NCBI RefSeq assembly: GCF_000280905.1
Contig: NZ_ALAP01000041.1
Span: 1-64,000, forward strand
DNA from: Streptomyces sp. AA1529
Lineage (GTDB): Bacteria; Actinomycetota; Actinomycetes; Streptomycetales; Streptomycetaceae
Length of the DNA: 64,000 bases
Direction of reading: 5' to 3'
Both the position numbers and the translations under genes were made by a program. Shown piece after piece: positions 1 to 10,733 of this stretch. Each line of letters begins with the position of its first letter. Position 1 is the stretch's first letter. The notes beneath the pieces were generated by a model. It searched no databases. It saw only the letters and a list, made by a program, of their open reading frames with translations, and was not told the origin of the DNA.

Positions 1-669
1 CCGCCGGGCCGGGAGCGGGCACGCGGCGGCCGGCCCCGGAACGGTGGACGGCTCGGGCGGTCGGACCCCGGGACCGGGCACGGCCCCCACCGCCGGGCCG
101 GGGCCCCGGGTCCGGGAACGCGCCCCGGCGCCGGGACCCGCCGCCCCCGGCCTGCCGCGGATCCGGACCCGGCCCCCGCGGCTGCTCCGGCCCCGGCCGA
201 CGTCGCCACCCGTGCACCGGCGGTGCGGACCGCCGCGGACCCGGCGGGGGCCGGGGCCGCCGCACCGGCCGGTGGCCGCGGCACCGCGGATCCGCGGCCG
301 CGGGCCCGGGCCCGCGGCAAGGAGCGCGGGCCCGCCGCCCCGCTGGCCTTCGCGCCGTCCGCACCGGCCGAGGACCCCGACGGCACCCAGAGCACGCCGG
401 GGCGTCCTCCGCTGCCCCGGCGCGACGGTCAGCAGCGCACCGCCGCCGAGCACGATCCCGCGGGCAGGCCCCGAGGCGAGGCCGCTCCCGCCGACGGGGA
501 GGACGGACCCGGAGCGGCGACCGCTCCGCGGCAGGGCGACCCGGCCGGCCCCGGCCGACTCCCGGACCCGGACCCGGGGGCGGGAGCCGCGGCGCAGACC
601 GGTGGGTCTCGCGGTCCCGCCGCTCGGCACGGGGGCCACCGGGGAGCCGGGCACGGCCAGGACACGTGA
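1..669 (+). CDS. C-terminal part of a Pro/Ala/Arg/Gly-rich protein (start outside the window)
   Basis: The frame is open from the first base to a TGA at 667-669, so only the last 222 or so residues of a gene that begins upstream are present. The sequence is low-complexity (Pro, Ala, Gly, Arg, Asp) with no folded domain. A short stretch reading PPLPRRDGQQRTAAE resembles the LPRR tails found at the C-terminus of large Streptomyces nitrate/nitrite-sensor-like histidine kinases, which also carry long disordered tails. That is a weak resemblance, so the kinase assignment is an inference. The other long frames here are compositional shadows. Codons in the middle of this frame look like normal Streptomyces usage, which favours it over the alternatives. 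Confidence 0.4.
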   Translation, partial: PPGRERARGGRPRNGGRLGRSDPGTGHGPHRRAGAPGPGTRPGAGTRRPRPAADPDPAPAAAPAPADVATRAPAVRTAADPAGAGAAAPAGGRGTADPRPRARARGKERGPAAPLAFAPSAPAEDPDGTQSTPGRPPLPRRDGQQRTAAEHDPAGRPRGEAAPADGEDGPGAATAPRQGDPAGPGRLPDPDPGAGAAAQTGGSRGPAARHGGHRGAGHGQDT

Positions 670-677
670 GACTCCGG

Positions 678-747
678 CCCGACGCCCGACGCCCGACGCC
701 CGACGCCCGACGCCCGACGCCCGACGCCCGACGCCCGACGCCCGACG
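678..747. repeat. Ten perfect tandem copies of a 7-bp unit (CCCGACG)
   Basis: Ten uninterrupted copies of CCCGACG lie just after the stop of the upstream partial gene and about 150 bp before the beta-galactosidase start. The unit length is not a multiple of three and the repeat is intergenic, so it is not a coding microsatellite. It is likely to vary in copy number by slippage. No hairpin is expected because the unit is not self-complementary. Confidence 0.9.
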
Positions 748-866
748 CGTACGACGTGCGGGGCGCGACGCCCGAGCCGATGCCGCGGCTCGGTGACCGC
801 TCGTCGGCCCGCCCGAGTGCCGGCACCCTCTGGGTGAAAGAAGTTGTGCGAAAGCGTTGATAGTGA

Positions 867-4091
<3,225 letters not shown>

Positions 4092-4149
4092 CCCGCGCGC
4101 CGGTGCGCGTCGAGGGCCCGGCGGACGGCCGGGGGGAAAGGGGCCGAGC

Positions 4150-5091
4150 GTGGCGGAACGGCGGGACGAGGTCACGGCCGCGGCGGACGGGACGCCGGTG
4201 GCGAGCTACACCTGGTGGCCGGAGGGCGAGGTGCGCGCGCTGGTCCAGATCGCGCACGGCGCCGCCGAACACGCGCTGCGCTACGAACGGTTCGCGCGCC
4301 GGCTGACCGCGGGCGGCTACGCGGTGGTGGCCTCGGACCACCGGGGTCACGGCCGCACGGCTGCCGCCACCGGCGGCTACGGAGCTGCCGGCGCCGAGGG
4401 CTGGCGGGCCACGGTCGCCGATCTCAAGGAGGTCGGCGACCGGGCCCGGTCCCGGCTGCCCTCCGGTGCGCCGCTGTTCCTGCTGGGCCACAGCATGGGC
4501 TCGCAGCTCGCCCGCGACTACGCCCAGGAGTACGGCGGCGGCCTCTCCGGGCTGGTGCTGTCCGGCACGTTCCGCTCGCTGCCCGGCTGCGATCCCGAAG
4601 CCGCCGTGCAGCGGCTGGAGCGGCAGGTCGCCGAGGAGGGCAGAGACGCCCCGTCGGACTTCACCACGCTGCTCTTCGGCTCCTTCAACGACCCCTTCAC
4701 GCATCGCACGGGCTTCGAGTGGCTCTCCCGCGATCCGGCCGAGGTCGAGAGCTACGCCGGGGACGAGCGCTGCGGCTTCCCCTTCGGCGCGGGGCTGTCC
4801 CTGGACTGGGTGCGCGGCTCCCGCAAGATCAACGATCCGGGGCAGTTCGCCCGGATCCCGCGCGAGCTGCCGGTCCATGTCGCCGTCGGCGACCAGGACC
4901 CCTGCCATCAGGGGCTGACGCTCGTCCACGAGCTGCTGGAGGACTTCCGTCACCGGGGCACCCGGGATCTGAGCTGGCGCGCCTACCCGGGCGCCCGGCA
5001 CGAGATCCTCAACGAGACCAACCGGGACGAGGTCGAGGCCGATCTGCTGGCGTGGTTCGAGCGCCACCTGGACGCGGCCGCCCGCGGATAG
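4150..5091 (+). CDS. Alpha/beta hydrolase (lysophospholipase / monoglyceride-lipase-like, S33 type)
   Basis: A 313-residue cytosolic alpha/beta hydrolase. The nucleophile elbow GHSMGS places the catalytic Ser at about residue 115. GDQDPC supplies a candidate Asp and ARHEIL the His. HGAAEHALRYERFA is the oxyanion-side motif typical of the lysophospholipase/monoacylglycerol-lipase branch. The GTG start is chosen because GGAAAGGG sits just upstream; the open frame extends further back but overlaps lacZ. It follows lacZ on the same strand with a 58-bp gap, so co-transcription is plausible, though no functional link is obvious. The substrate cannot be predicted beyond a carboxylic ester, probably lipid-like. 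Confidence 0.85.
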   Translation: MAERRDEVTAAADGTPVASYTWWPEGEVRALVQIAHGAAEHALRYERFARRLTAGGYAVVASDHRGHGRTAAATGGYGAAGAEGWRATVADLKEVGDRARSRLPSGAPLFLLGHSMGSQLARDYAQEYGGGLSGLVLSGTFRSLPGCDPEAAVQRLERQVAEEGRDAPSDFTTLLFGSFNDPFTHRTGFEWLSRDPAEVESYAGDERCGFPFGAGLSLDWVRGSRKINDPGQFARIPRELPVHVAVGDQDPCHQGLTLVHELLEDFRHRGTRDLSWRAYPGARHEILNETNRDEVEADLLAWFERHLDAAARG

Positions 5092-5123
5092 CGGCGCTCC
5101 CGCGCCGCGGCTCGCGGCAGGCG

Positions 5124-6404
5124 TCATACCGGACGGAGTTCGTCGGCCTCCCCGCTTTCGCCGGCCGCCCCGGCCGCCCTGGCCGCCCCGGACGGGTCCT
5201 CGGGCCCGGACATCCGCCGGGGGAGGAGCAGCGGGGTTCCGAGCAGGAGCATCCCCGCGACGGTGATCGCGGTCAGCGGGCCGGTCAGCGTCCCCAGGGC
5301 TCCCCAGGCCAGGATGAAGGCGGCCTGGGCGAGTTTGCTGCTGATGCTCCAGGCGCTGAGGACCTGGGCGACGCGGCCGGTGGGAGCGCGTCGCAGTCGC
5401 TCCGTCGTGTTGAGCGGATTGAAGACGCCCGCACTGAAGATCAACAGCGCCTCGACGGTGAGCACCGTGAGGAGGCCGGGCACGCCGGGGCGGGTCAGTG
5501 CGAGCCCGACCGGGAAGAGCGAGCGCAGCCACCCGGAGACGAGCAGCACCCGATGCCGCCCGTGGCGCGCGGCGAGGGGCGCGGAGAGCCGGGCGCCGAC
5601 GAAGCCGCCGAGCGCCGGGACGCCGAAGGCCAGACCGTACTGCCAGGCGGGGAAGTGGTAGCGGCCCAGCAGCAGGACCGCCAGCAGCGGACCGGTGGCC
5701 ATGATCAGCCCGTTGACCGTCATGGAGTTGACGAACAGGCGGCGCAGGACGCGGTCGTGCAGGATGAACCGCCAGCCGCTCGCCAGGTCGGCCGCACGCA
5801 GCCGGCCGGCCGCCGCGCGCGGTGCGGCGGTGTCGGTACCGCGGATCCGCAGCAGGCCGAGCGCGGAGAGCAGATGGCCGAGGGCGTCCGCGGCGACGGT
5901 GACGACCGGGCCGAGCAGCGCGACGAGCATGCCGCCCAGCGGCGGACCGGTCGCGGTCGCCAGCCAGTTCGTGCCCTCGAACCTTCCGTTCGCGGCGAGC
6001 AGCCGGTCCGCGTCGACGAGGTGCTTGAGATACGCGCCGGACGCGGCGGTGAACGCGATGCCCGCCGTCCCGCAGACGACCGAGACGGCCAGCAGCTGGC
6101 CGTAGGACAGCACGCCGGCCAGGTACGCGAGCGGAACACTCGCCAGGGCGGTGAAGCGCACGACACCCGTGGCGATCATGACCGGACGCTTGGTCCGGTA
6201 CTCGATCCACGGCCCCAGCGGGACCGCGACGCACGCGGCCAGGGCGAGACCGGCGGCGTCCAGCAGCGAGACCGCGAACGCCGACACCCGCAGCACCCGG
6301 ACCGCGATCAGGTGGAAGGCCCCGAAAGCGATCCAGGTGCCGAAGGTGCTGACGGCGTAGGCCGTCCACAGCCGTCCGAGATCGGTTCCCTGTCTCCTGT
6401 GCAA
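5124..6404 (-). CDS. MFS transporter (drug/siderophore-exporter-like, 12 TM)
   Basis: About 426 residues rich in hydrophobic helices. It shows the MFS pattern: STFGTWIAFGAFHLIAVRVL as TM1, the WIEYRTKRPVMI loop after TM2 (the place of the GxxxDRxGRR motif), and paired halves around a central charged loop. It resembles actinobacterial exporters of the EntS/drug-efflux type. I chose a TTG start at 6402-6404 because the protein then begins just before TM1 and a GGGGGG stretch lies upstream; an ATG 33 codons further upstream would run through the LysR promoter palindrome. It is divergent from the LysR gene at 6529 with 124 bp between them, so it is the probable regulatory target of that protein. 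The cargo is unknown. Confidence 0.82.
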   Translation of the reverse strand: MHRRQGTDLGRLWTAYAVSTFGTWIAFGAFHLIAVRVLRVSAFAVSLLDAAGLALAACVAVPLGPWIEYRTKRPVMIATGVVRFTALASVPLAYLAGVLSYGQLLAVSVVCGTAGIAFTAASGAYLKHLVDADRLLAANGRFEGTNWLATATGPPLGGMLVALLGPVVTVAADALGHLLSALGLLRIRGTDTAAPRAAAGRLRAADLASGWRFILHDRVLRRLFVNSMTVNGLIMATGPLLAVLLLGRYHFPAWQYGLAFGVPALGGFVGARLSAPLAARHGRHRVLLVSGWLRSLFPVGLALTRPGVPGLLTVLTVEALLIFSAGVFNPLNTTERLRRAPTGRVAQVLSAWSISSKLAQAAFILAWGALGTLTGPLTAITVAGMLLLGTPLLLPRRMSGPEDPSGAARAAGAAGESGEADELRPV

Positions 6405-6493
6405 CGTGGCCCCCCGTGACAACCGCTGGTGTGGATGCCGCGCAGCACACCAGCGCCGCACGGCCGGGAGCAAACAACCGCTCCGCGGCGCGC

Positions 6494-6510
6494 CACAACG
6501 CACGGTTGTG
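6494..6510. promoter_or_regulatory. 17-bp palindrome CACAAC-N5-GTTGTG, probable LysR operator
   Basis: Perfect 6-bp arms separated by 5 bp, located 19-35 bp upstream of the LysR gene GTG and about 90 bp upstream of the divergent MFS start. It matches the LysR architecture (interrupted palindrome containing T-N11-A) and its position suits autorepression plus activation of the divergent transporter. Confidence 0.65.
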
Positions 6511-6528
6511 TGCCTCTAGAGTGCAGCG

Positions 6529-7479
6529 GTGGACACCGAGGCATTGCGATCGTTCGTCCGGGCGGCCGAGCTCGGACAGTTCCAGCACACGGCGGACGAG
6601 CTGGGCGTCACCCAGCAGGCGGTCTCCAGACGGATTGCGGTGCTGGAGCGCGAGCTGGGGGTACGGCTGTTCTCGCGTACTCCCCGGGGAGTCGAGCTCT
6701 CGCTCGACGGGCAGGCGTTCCTCCCGCACGCGCGGGGCATCGTCGCGGGTGCCGAGCGGGCCGTCGGCGCGGTCAGGCCGGGCTCCCGCGCCCTGCGGAT
6801 CGACGTGCTCGGCCTGCGCAGCGCGCAGGCGGTCGTGCTGCACGACTACTGGCGCTCGCACCCCGGGACCGAACTCGACGTGGTGACGCTCAGGGCCGCC
6901 GATCCGCGCACGGCGGTCGCCGCCGTCGCCGCCGGGGAGATCGACGCCTCGTTCCGCACCGTGACCGACCACGCCGCGCTGCCGCCCGGGGTGCGGATGA
7001 TCCCCGCCTTCCACTCCCCGCTGGAACTCCTGGTCGGCCCGGCGCACCCGCTCGCCTCCGCGCGGCGGCTGTCGCCGCGCCAGCTGCGCGGACACCGGAT
7101 ATGGGTGCCCGGCATCGCACCCCGCAGCGAGTGGGGGGAGTTCTACGATCAGCTCGCGGCCGCATTCGACCTGCGCATCGACGCGGCGGGCCCGCACTTC
7201 GGGGACGAGGTGCTCCTGGACATCCTCGCCGACTCCGCCGAGGTGGCCACACTCGTCGGGGCACGGGACCGGTACCTGTGGCCCGCGGGTCACGACCTGC
7301 GCCGCATCCCCGTGGTGGATCCCACCCTCGCCTATCCGATCTCGCTCCTGCTGCCCGCGACGGGCCCGCACCCGGGCCTGCGCGGCATCCTCACCCACCT
7401 GGCGGGCCTGCCGGGGCTCCCCGAGGCGGCCTGGCTCCCCTCCTGGGCGGCGCGGCAGCGGCCGGGCCCCGGGGCCTGA
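6529..7479 (+). CDS. LysR-family transcriptional regulator
   Basis: A 316-residue LysR regulator. The N-terminal winged HTH covers about residues 3-60: ELGQFQHTADELGVTQQAVS followed by the LERELGVRLF wing. The C-terminal periplasmic-binding-protein-like effector domain includes SPLELLVGPAHPLA and a conserved substrate-pocket region. The GTG at 6529 is the only start that keeps the standard short N-terminus (MDTEALRSFVRAAE). It is transcribed divergently from an MFS exporter, with a perfect 17-bp palindrome in the shared promoter, which is the usual arrangement for a LysR protein controlling itself and its neighbour. The ligand is unknown. Confidence 0.92.
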   Translation: MDTEALRSFVRAAELGQFQHTADELGVTQQAVSRRIAVLERELGVRLFSRTPRGVELSLDGQAFLPHARGIVAGAERAVGAVRPGSRALRIDVLGLRSAQAVVLHDYWRSHPGTELDVVTLRAADPRTAVAAVAAGEIDASFRTVTDHAALPPGVRMIPAFHSPLELLVGPAHPLASARRLSPRQLRGHRIWVPGIAPRSEWGEFYDQLAAAFDLRIDAAGPHFGDEVLLDILADSAEVATLVGARDRYLWPAGHDLRRIPVVDPTLAYPISLLLPATGPHPGLRGILTHLAGLPGLPEAAWLPSWAARQRPGPGA

Positions 7480-7486
7480 CCGGGCC

Positions 7487-9679
7487 TCACCCGGCCGGCA
7501 CCCAGTCCTTGGCGAACTCGCCCGGCGAGGACGGACGCGCGTAGTACCAGCCCTGTGCCGTGTCGCAGCCCAGGTCGCGCAGCTGGTCGGCCTGGCTCTC
7601 GGTCTCCACTCCCTCGACGGTCACGGCCAGTCCGAGCGCGTGCGCCAGCGAGACGATGCCCTCCACGAAGGTGAGATCCACCGGGTCGGCCGGGTGCCGC
7701 TGGAGGCCCTGGGTGAAGGAACGGTCCAACTTGAGCGTGGTGGCCGGGAGTCTGCGGAGGTTGGCGAGGTTGGAGTAGCCGGTGCCGAAGTCGTCCAGCG
7801 CGATGTCGACGCCCAGTTCGGCCAGCTGCCACAGCGGTTTGAGCTCGTCCTCGTCCGCACTGATCAGGGCGCTCTCGGTGACCTCCAGACACAACGACGA
7901 GGGCGCCACACCCGCGGACTCCAGCACCGCGACGGTGTCCGGCACCAGGTCCGGGTGGTGGAGCTGGCGCGGGGAGAGGTTGACGTTGACCCGCAGTGGC
8001 TGCCCGCCCGCCCAGGCGCAGCTCTGCGCGACGGCCTGCTCCAGCACCCAGCGCCCCAACGGCACGATCAGTCCCGTGTGTTCGGCCAGCGGGATGAACC
8101 GGTCCGGACCGAGCCTCCCGTGCACCGGGTGCTTCCAGCGCACCAGCGCCTCGGCGCCGTCCACCCGGCCGTCGCTCATCCGGATCAGCGGCTGGTACTC
8201 CAGGAAGAACTCGTCCCGCTCCAGCGCCGCGGGCAGCCGGTTGGTGAGGCTGTGCCGGTCTATCGCCCGTGCCTCGGAGTCCGGGTCGGCCAGTTCGTAG
8301 CGGTTGCCGCCCGCGTCCTTGGCCCGGTACATGGTGATGTCGGCGCTGCGCAGCACCTCGGCGGGTTCGAGCACTCCGGCGGCACCCTCGACGATGCCGA
8401 TGCTGGCCCGGACCGACAGCTCCCGACCGTCCAGCGAGACGGGGGTGGCCAGCGCGGCGAGCAGGGCCCGCGCCATGCCGGTGATCTCCTCCGCGCCCTG
8501 CGGGTCGGACATCAGCACGGCGAACTCGTCGCCCCCGATCCGGGCCACGAGGTGCGCGGGAGCGGTCGTGCAGGACTGGAGGCGCTCCCCGACCGCGACG
8601 AGGAGCTGGTCGCCCACGGCGTGCCCCAGGCTGTCGTTGACCGTCTTGAAGCCGTCGATGTCCAGATAGCACAGCCCGAACCGGGCCACCCCGTTGCCCG
8701 GGGTCAGGATGCGGTCCAGCCGCTCGGCGAACAGGGTGCGGTTCGGCAGCCCGGTCAGTTCGTCGTGGGTCGCCTCGTAGCGGAGCCGCAGATGGAGCAG
8801 TCGCCGCTCGGTGATGTCCTCCATGAGGGCGAGCTGGTAGCGCGGTTCGCCGTCGGCGTCCCGCAGCAGGGAGACCGTCAGATTGGTCCACAGCACGGTG
8901 CCGTCGGGGCGCTGATAGGGCTTCTCCACCCGGAAGTGGTCGCGCCGCCCGGCGGCCAGCTCGCGGTGCAGCCGCCACACGTCGGGGGCGTCGTCGGGGT
9001 GCACCCAGTCGTTGATGTTGCGGCGCCGCATCTCCTCCTCGGAGTGCCCGAACATCCGGGCCAGGGCGCCGTTGGCGTCGCGCAGCCGGCCGTTCATGTC
9101 GGCGATCCCGATGCCGAGGGTGGCGTCCTTGAAGACGGCCCGGAACCGGGTCTCGGACGCGTGCAGGGCCTCCTCGACCGCGGTCTGCGCGGCCAGCGCG
9201 GCGCGGGAGAGGGCCTCCTGCTCGGCCAGGGTCCGCTCCCGCACGGCGAGGGTGAACCCGGCCGCGAGGGCGTGCTGGAGCCGGGCGCAGCGCGACCGCG
9301 CCTCGTCCACGCCCAGGCCGCGCGGGGCGCCCGCGTAGAGGACGAGGTAGGACTCGATCACCCCGAGGATGTGCGGCAGCGCGTCGGGGCTGGTGCAGTG
9401 CGCCTGGTTCACCAGCACTTCGCCGACCTCCCGGCCCGGCGCCGGGCTGAACGGGTAGGCGTGCAGCGCCTCGCCCAGGCGGACGGCCAACGGGTGCAGG
9501 AAGTCCTCCAGTTCGGCCCGGGTGAGGGAGGTCTGGGTGGCCGGGTAGACCGTACGGCTCCAGATCCGGGCGAAGCGGCGCAGCCCGTCCTCGCCCCCCT
9601 GCCCGGTGCCGTCCTCCGCCGGGCCGGATGCCCAGCTGGTGTGCCCCTGGTGTTTTTCGGGCCCGTCCTGGGAAGTCAC
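7487..9679 (-). CDS. PAS-GGDEF-EAL protein: bifunctional cyclic-di-GMP cyclase/phosphodiesterase (RmdA-like)
   Basis: A 730-residue cytoplasmic protein with no membrane segments. The N-terminal 170 residues are an uncharacterised sensory region ending in a short coiled-coil. A PAS/PAC domain follows at about 175-290 (ETRFRAVFKDATLGIGIADM). The GGDEF domain keeps an intact active site (ARIGGDEFAVLM, about 380). The EAL domain keeps GAEALVRWKHP (about 510), LEVTES, ALDDFGTGYSNL and LKLDRSF. Both catalytic halves therefore look competent. The order matches the Streptomyces RmdA/RmdB enzymes, which degrade cyclic di-GMP and control development. The GTG start overlaps the stop of the upstream methyltransferase gene by 4 bases, so translation is probably coupled. 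The net direction of catalysis cannot be read from sequence. Confidence 0.93.
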   Translation of the reverse strand: MTSQDGPEKHQGHTSWASGPAEDGTGQGGEDGLRRFARIWSRTVYPATQTSLTRAELEDFLHPLAVRLGEALHAYPFSPAPGREVGEVLVNQAHCTSPDALPHILGVIESYLVLYAGAPRGLGVDEARSRCARLQHALAAGFTLAVRERTLAEQEALSRAALAAQTAVEEALHASETRFRAVFKDATLGIGIADMNGRLRDANGALARMFGHSEEEMRRRNINDWVHPDDAPDVWRLHRELAAGRRDHFRVEKPYQRPDGTVLWTNLTVSLLRDADGEPRYQLALMEDITERRLLHLRLRYEATHDELTGLPNRTLFAERLDRILTPGNGVARFGLCYLDIDGFKTVNDSLGHAVGDQLLVAVGERLQSCTTAPAHLVARIGGDEFAVLMSDPQGAEEITGMARALLAALATPVSLDGRELSVRASIGIVEGAAGVLEPAEVLRSADITMYRAKDAGGNRYELADPDSEARAIDRHSLTNRLPAALERDEFFLEYQPLIRMSDGRVDGAEALVRWKHPVHGRLGPDRFIPLAEHTGLIVPLGRWVLEQAVAQSCAWAGGQPLRVNVNLSPRQLHHPDLVPDTVAVLESAGVAPSSLCLEVTESALISADEDELKPLWQLAELGVDIALDDFGTGYSNLANLRRLPATTLKLDRSFTQGLQRHPADPVDLTFVEGIVSLAHALGLAVTVEGVETESQADQLRDLGCDTAQGWYYARPSSPGEFAKDWVPAG

Positions 9680-10497
9680 TCGCCGAGTCCCACCTTGCGG
9701 CCCACCCCGGCGAACCCGCCCAGGACGACCGGGTCCTCCAGCTCCAGCGGGCTGTCGGGGCGCCAGTGCGGCAGCGCGACCAGGCCCGGCTCCACGAGCT
9801 CGAACTCCTCGAAGAACTGGGCGATCTCGTCCTTGGACCGGGTCACGAGCGGGGCGCTCGCGGTGCTGTACACCTCGCGGAGGGCGGCGCCGCCGTCCCG
9901 CACGGGGCCGCCCTCACCGGACCCGTGGGAGATCACCAGCAGACTGCCGGGCGCCAGGCGGCGGGCCAGTTCCGCCACGCACTTGCGCGGCTCGTCGCGG
10001 TCCCCGACGAAGTGCAGCAGTGCGACGAGCATCACCACCACCGGCTTGTCCAGCTCCAGCAGTTCCTCCACCTCGGGGCTCCCGATGATGTCCTGGGGCG
10101 AGCGGAAGTCGGCCGAGACGATGCCCACTCTGCTGTCGTCCCCCAGCACCGCGCGGCTGTGCGCGACGGCGACCGGGTCGTTGTCGACGTAGACGGTGCG
10201 TGCGCCGCGGTCCAGCGCATGGGCCACCTCGTGGACGTTGCCGAAGGTCGGGATGCCCGATCCGATGTCGAGGAACTGGGTGATCCCCTCCCGGACGGCG
10301 AAGCGGATCGCGCGGCGCATGAAGGCCCGGTTCGCCTGCATGATCTTGGGCAGTCCCGGCCATGCCCTGATCGCCCGGCGCGCCGTCTCCCGGTCGACCT
10401 CGAAGTTGTGCGAACCGCCCAGGTAGTAGTCGTACATCCGCGACACGCTCGGCACGGTGAGATCGATGCCCTGCGGGGCCCAGGCGGGACGTTCCAT
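9676..10497 (-). CDS. SAM-dependent methyltransferase, DUF574 (Methyltransf_19) family
   Basis: A 273-residue member of the actinobacterial DUF574 family. Family landmarks are visible: RMYDYYLGGSHNFEVDR near the N-terminus, the SAM-binding loop FLDIGSGIPTFGN at about residues 98-110, VYVDNDPVAVAHSRA, and WRPDSP near the C-terminus. No substrate is established for this large family, which is strongly expanded in Streptomyces. Four copies occur in this window. It is the first gene of a two-gene unit with the GGDEF-EAL gene, joined by a 4-base overlap, so a role linked to cyclic-di-GMP signalling is suggested by context only. It faces the nickel importer operon divergently. Confidence 0.88.
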   Translation of the reverse strand: MERPAWAPQGIDLTVPSVSRMYDYYLGGSHNFEVDRETARRAIRAWPGLPKIMQANRAFMRRAIRFAVREGITQFLDIGSGIPTFGNVHEVAHALDRGARTVYVDNDPVAVAHSRAVLGDDSRVGIVSADFRSPQDIIGSPEVEELLELDKPVVVMLVALLHFVGDRDEPRKCVAELARRLAPGSLLVISHGSGEGGPVRDGGAALREVYSTASAPLVTRSKDEIAQFFEEFELVEPGLVALPHWRPDSPLELEDPVVLGGFAGVGRKVGLGE

Positions 10498-10673
10498 CGA
10501 TGGGTCTCCAGCTCGCTTTGTTCACCGGGGAGTTCCGGTCGGGCCCACGAGGCTACTGACCGAGGAGCGGCGCGTGGAAGGAAACAGCGTTACTGGGGCT
10601 GGATCTTGCCCGGGCGCGGTCGGCTCCGTCGGGAGGTATCGGGGCATAGCGCACCGCGCCGCTCGTGATTTAA

Positions 10674-10699
10674 TCGCAGTAATTGCGAAAGGTTTGCAA
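10674..10699 (+). promoter_or_regulatory. Nur-box-like palindromes in the nickel importer promoter
   Basis: Two overlapping interrupted palindromes. TTGCGA-N5-TTGCAA at 10683-10699 fits the Nur box described for Streptomyces (tTGCaa-N5-ttGCAA) with the TTGC and GCAA cores intact. TCGCA-N5-TGCGA at 10674-10688 is a perfect 5-bp-arm palindrome overlapping it. They lie 35-60 bp before the substrate-binding-protein ATG. Nur is the nickel-responsive Fur-family repressor, so repression when nickel is plentiful is predicted. The match is by eye. Confidence 0.65.
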
Positions 10700-10733
10700 G
10701 AACCGGCGACGTCGAACAAGGAGTGTGCCACAG

